Below are positions 62,232-64,000 of a stretch of 64,000 nucleotides of DNA, one piece after another. The translations under genes and the position numbers were made by a program. The stretch covers positions 124,001 through 188,000 of the forward strand of contig JAZOTN010000004.1 of NCBI GenBank assembly GCA_045657665.1. The letters are read 5' to 3'. Below the pieces are notes generated by a model. It did not search any database. It was not told the origin of the DNA and saw only the letters and a program-made list of their open reading frames with translations. The stretch's first letter is position 1, and each line of letters starts with the position of its first letter. Source of the DNA: RUG12461 sp045657665 (lineage in GTDB: Bacteria; Bacillota; Clostridia; Lachnospirales; Lachnospiraceae).

Positions 62232-64000
62232 GGCATCAAATGGAGTTTTCCAGAGAATACTTTGATGATGAAGTAAGAGACGGTTTTTATGTAAACGGGA
62301 TGATGAAGCGCTGCTGGGGAGCACAGGTCGAAGTGCTTTCCGAGGTGGCGAAGCTTTGCGAAAGGCACGGGATCCGCTGGTTCGCGGATTGCGGTACGCT
62401 TCTTGGCGCGGTGAGGCACGGGGGATTTATCCCCTGGGATGATGACCTCGATATCTGTATGTTCCGTGCCGACTATGACCGGTTTCAGGAGATCGCAAAA
62501 AAAGAACTCCCGGAAGGCTATGTGATCCGGGACTATCATGATAAAGACTGCTGGGATCTGCTGCTTAGGATCAACAACAGAGCTTATCTGAATTTCAGTG
62601 AGGAGGAACTGGAAAAATATCATGGATTTCCGTTTATTGCGGGAATTGATATCTTCCCGCTGGATTATGTTCCGGAGGATCCGAAAGAAGCGGAAACATG
62701 GCGGACGATCGGACAGCATATCTTTTTCCTGACTGCAAGAGAAGATCTGGAGATGGGGAGCCGCATGTCTGCCGAGACAAGGATGCTTCTCCGCAAAACG
62801 GAACAGCTCCTTAAGAAAAAGCTGAACTGGAATAAGCCGATCAAAGTGCAGCTTTATGACATGATGACGGAGGTCTTTTCCGTATACAAAAACAGTAAAG
62901 GCAAAGATGTGGTGCTGACGCCGTATTGGCTTCATGAAGGGAGCCACCGGTATGCTGCAAGGTGGTTTCAGCATGCTGTTGACATTCCTTTTGAAACCGG
63001 TACGATCCGGGCGCCGTATCTCTATGACGCCGTGCTGCGTACAGAGTATGGGGCGGGCTATATGACTCCGGTGCATGCAGGCGGAGTGCATGGTTATCCA
63101 CATTATGAAGAACAGGAGCAGTTGCTGAAGGACGAGAATAACGGGTTTTACCCGTTCTGGTATACATTCTCCGAAGAACAGGCAGAGGAATCGAAACAAA
63201 CTATGGGAAAAAAACCACGCGAACAGGCGGAGCGCTTTCTGACGGTGCTCCGGGATGCAGGAAATGAGGTCAAAAAAGAGGTCGCATCGGGGGAAACGAA
63301 AGATGCCGTGACGCTCCTTGAACAGGCACAGGGACTCGCGATCCAGCTTGGGGAGCTCATTGAGAAGAATGAGGGCGAGGGAACCCAGACAGTCAAACGG
63401 CTGGAAGAGTACTGCGAGGCGGCTTTTCTTCTTCATGAGGCGCTTGAGAGTCAGGAAAATGAGAATATCAACGAGCTGCTTGGGAAACTTACGGATTCCC
63501 TGGAGGCTACAGGAGAGTGCCTTGACAAGGAGATCGAGATACGCAGGGAGATCGTATTTCTGCCCTGGAAGAGCTCTATGTGGAGTACGATGGAGCCGAC
63601 CTACCGGAAGTGGAAAGAGGATCCTTCCTGCAGGGTAACGGTGATCCCGCTTCCCTATTACGAGAAGAAACCCGACAATTCCTTCGGAGCACTCTTCTGT
63701 GATGCGGATCAGTTTCCGGAGGATGTTCCCGTCACGCATTATGAAAACTATGATTTCGCCGCTTGTCAGCCGGATATGATCTACATCCAGAACCCTTATG
63801 ATGAATGTAATTATACTTCGAGTATACATCCCTTTTTCTTTGCGAAAAATCTGAAACAGTATACGGAGCAGCTGATCTACATTCCGTGGTTTAAGACAGC
63901 GGAGATCGAAGCAGGTGATGAACGGTCGAAAAAAAGCATGGAGCATTATGCTTCCGTGCCGGGTGTCGTTTATGCGGACCAGGTGGTCGTCCAGTCAGGG
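62228..64000 (+). CDS. LicD family phosphotransferase fused to a CDP-glycerol-transferase-like region (partial)
   Basis: Open through the right edge; 591 codons are visible. Residues ~45-130 carry the LicD nucleotidyltransferase-like core: FADCGTLLGAVRHGGFIPWD and DDLDICMF, with metal-binding Asp residues. A Lys/Glu-rich coiled stretch follows (~310-435). From ~437, IVFLPWKSSMW, then VIPLPYYEKKPDNSFG and IYIQNPYDECNYTSSIHPFF resemble the start of CDP-glycerol glycerophosphotransferases. LicD proteins add phosphocholine or other phospho groups to surface glycans. ATGA overlap ties its translation to the upstream sensor. Confidence 0.85.
   Translation, partial: MRHQMEFSREYFDDEVRDGFYVNGMMKRCWGAQVEVLSEVAKLCERHGIRWFADCGTLLGAVRHGGFIPWDDDLDICMFRADYDRFQEIAKKELPEGYVIRDYHDKDCWDLLLRINNRAYLNFSEEELEKYHGFPFIAGIDIFPLDYVPEDPKEAETWRTIGQHIFFLTAREDLEMGSRMSAETRMLLRKTEQLLKKKLNWNKPIKVQLYDMMTEVFSVYKNSKGKDVVLTPYWLHEGSHRYAARWFQHAVDIPFETGTIRAPYLYDAVLRTEYGAGYMTPVHAGGVHGYPHYEEQEQLLKDENNGFYPFWYTFSEEQAEESKQTMGKKPREQAERFLTVLRDAGNEVKKEVASGETKDAVTLLEQAQGLAIQLGELIEKNEGEGTQTVKRLEEYCEAAFLLHEALESQENENINELLGKLTDSLEATGECLDKEIEIRREIVFLPWKSSMWSTMEPTYRKWKEDPSCRVTVIPLPYYEKKPDNSFGALFCDADQFPEDVPVTHYENYDFAACQPDMIYIQNPYDECNYTSSIHPFFFAKNLKQYTEQLIYIPWFKTAEIEAGDERSKKSMEHYASVPGVVYADQVVVQSG

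Noticed and set aside
62006..63946. Long minus-strand frame over the LicD gene
   Set aside because: The plus frame has clear LicD and CDP-glycerol-transferase motifs and couples to the upstream gene by ATGA; the minus frame has none.
1..64000. tRNA, rRNA, transposase, prophage, toxin-antitoxin or restriction system
   Set aside because: None was recognised on either strand; the only accessory-looking remains are the truncated ATPase and palindrome-flanked CPBP gene.

Overview
The window reads as chromosome from a motile, strictly anaerobic Gram-positive bacterium, most likely a Lachnospiraceae-type Clostridia member of roughly 50% GC. The evidence is strong Shine-Dalgarno sites, several TTG/GTG starts, three short flagellins with FliW/CsrA control, a class III anaerobic ribonucleotide reductase, a glycyl-radical enzyme, LicD and CDP-glycerol-type surface genes, and lipoproteins with a lipobox. 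No tRNA, rRNA, CRISPR array, transposase or phage gene was recognised.

Layout. Positions 1-8.5 kb hold housekeeping genes: methionine aminopeptidase, a Na/phosphate symporter, ThrH, nrdG-nrdD behind a NrdR box, and YitT. Positions 8.7-12.7 kb hold a hybrid histidine kinase plus a response regulator. Positions 12.7-26.2 kb hold proA and then a nucleoside uptake and breakdown locus: uridine phosphorylase, BMP lipoprotein, the YjjI glycyl-radical enzyme and its YjjW activase, an ABC ATPase, two permeases, cdd, deoC, deoB and add. An LtaS-like sulfatase follows at 26.2-28.2 kb. Positions 28.2-47.5 kb are late flagellar genes (flgM, flgN, two flgK, flgL, fliW, csrA, flaG, fliD, fliS, a FliT-like gene, three flagellins). 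Four sigma-28-type promoters there have the form TTAAG/T-N15-(C/A)CGATAT. Between flagellins 1 and 2 sits a cassette with a double-glycine precursor-like peptide, an S41-type lipoprotein and a glycosyltransferase. Positions 47.6-50 kb are an accessory patch: a truncated ATPase and a CPBP protease flanked by matching palindromes. Positions 50.2-53.7 kb are a minus-strand glycosyltransferase operon. Positions 53.8-64 kb are one signalling operon: two hybrid kinases (one with an internal DegV domain), a response regulator, a degenerate GGDEF protein, and a LicD protein running off the window.

The most unusual items are as follows. (1) A Cys-free peptide at 41664-42047 has a GG leader and a core of Leu/Ser/Asn hexads with Asn spaced mostly N-x5-N. 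(2) A DegV fold sits between the receiver and Hpt domains of a hybrid kinase. (3) A dispersed intergenic palindrome family shares a core, but the outer arms differ between copies while still pairing within each copy. (4) Paired CsrA-type hairpins in two flagellin leaders show a compensatory base change. (5) An 8-codon leader ORF overlaps the start of fliW. (6) A glycyl-radical enzyme of unknown reaction lies inside a nucleoside salvage locus.

How the genes fit together: nucleosides are imported by the BMP/ABC system and split by the phosphorylase. Deoxyribose phosphate goes through DeoB and DeoC, and bases and nucleosides are deaminated by Cdd and Add. Late flagellar genes appear to be controlled by sigma-28/FlgM at transcription and by FliW/CsrA at translation. 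The glycosyltransferases, LtaS-like protein and LicD protein are probably surface or flagellin decorators.
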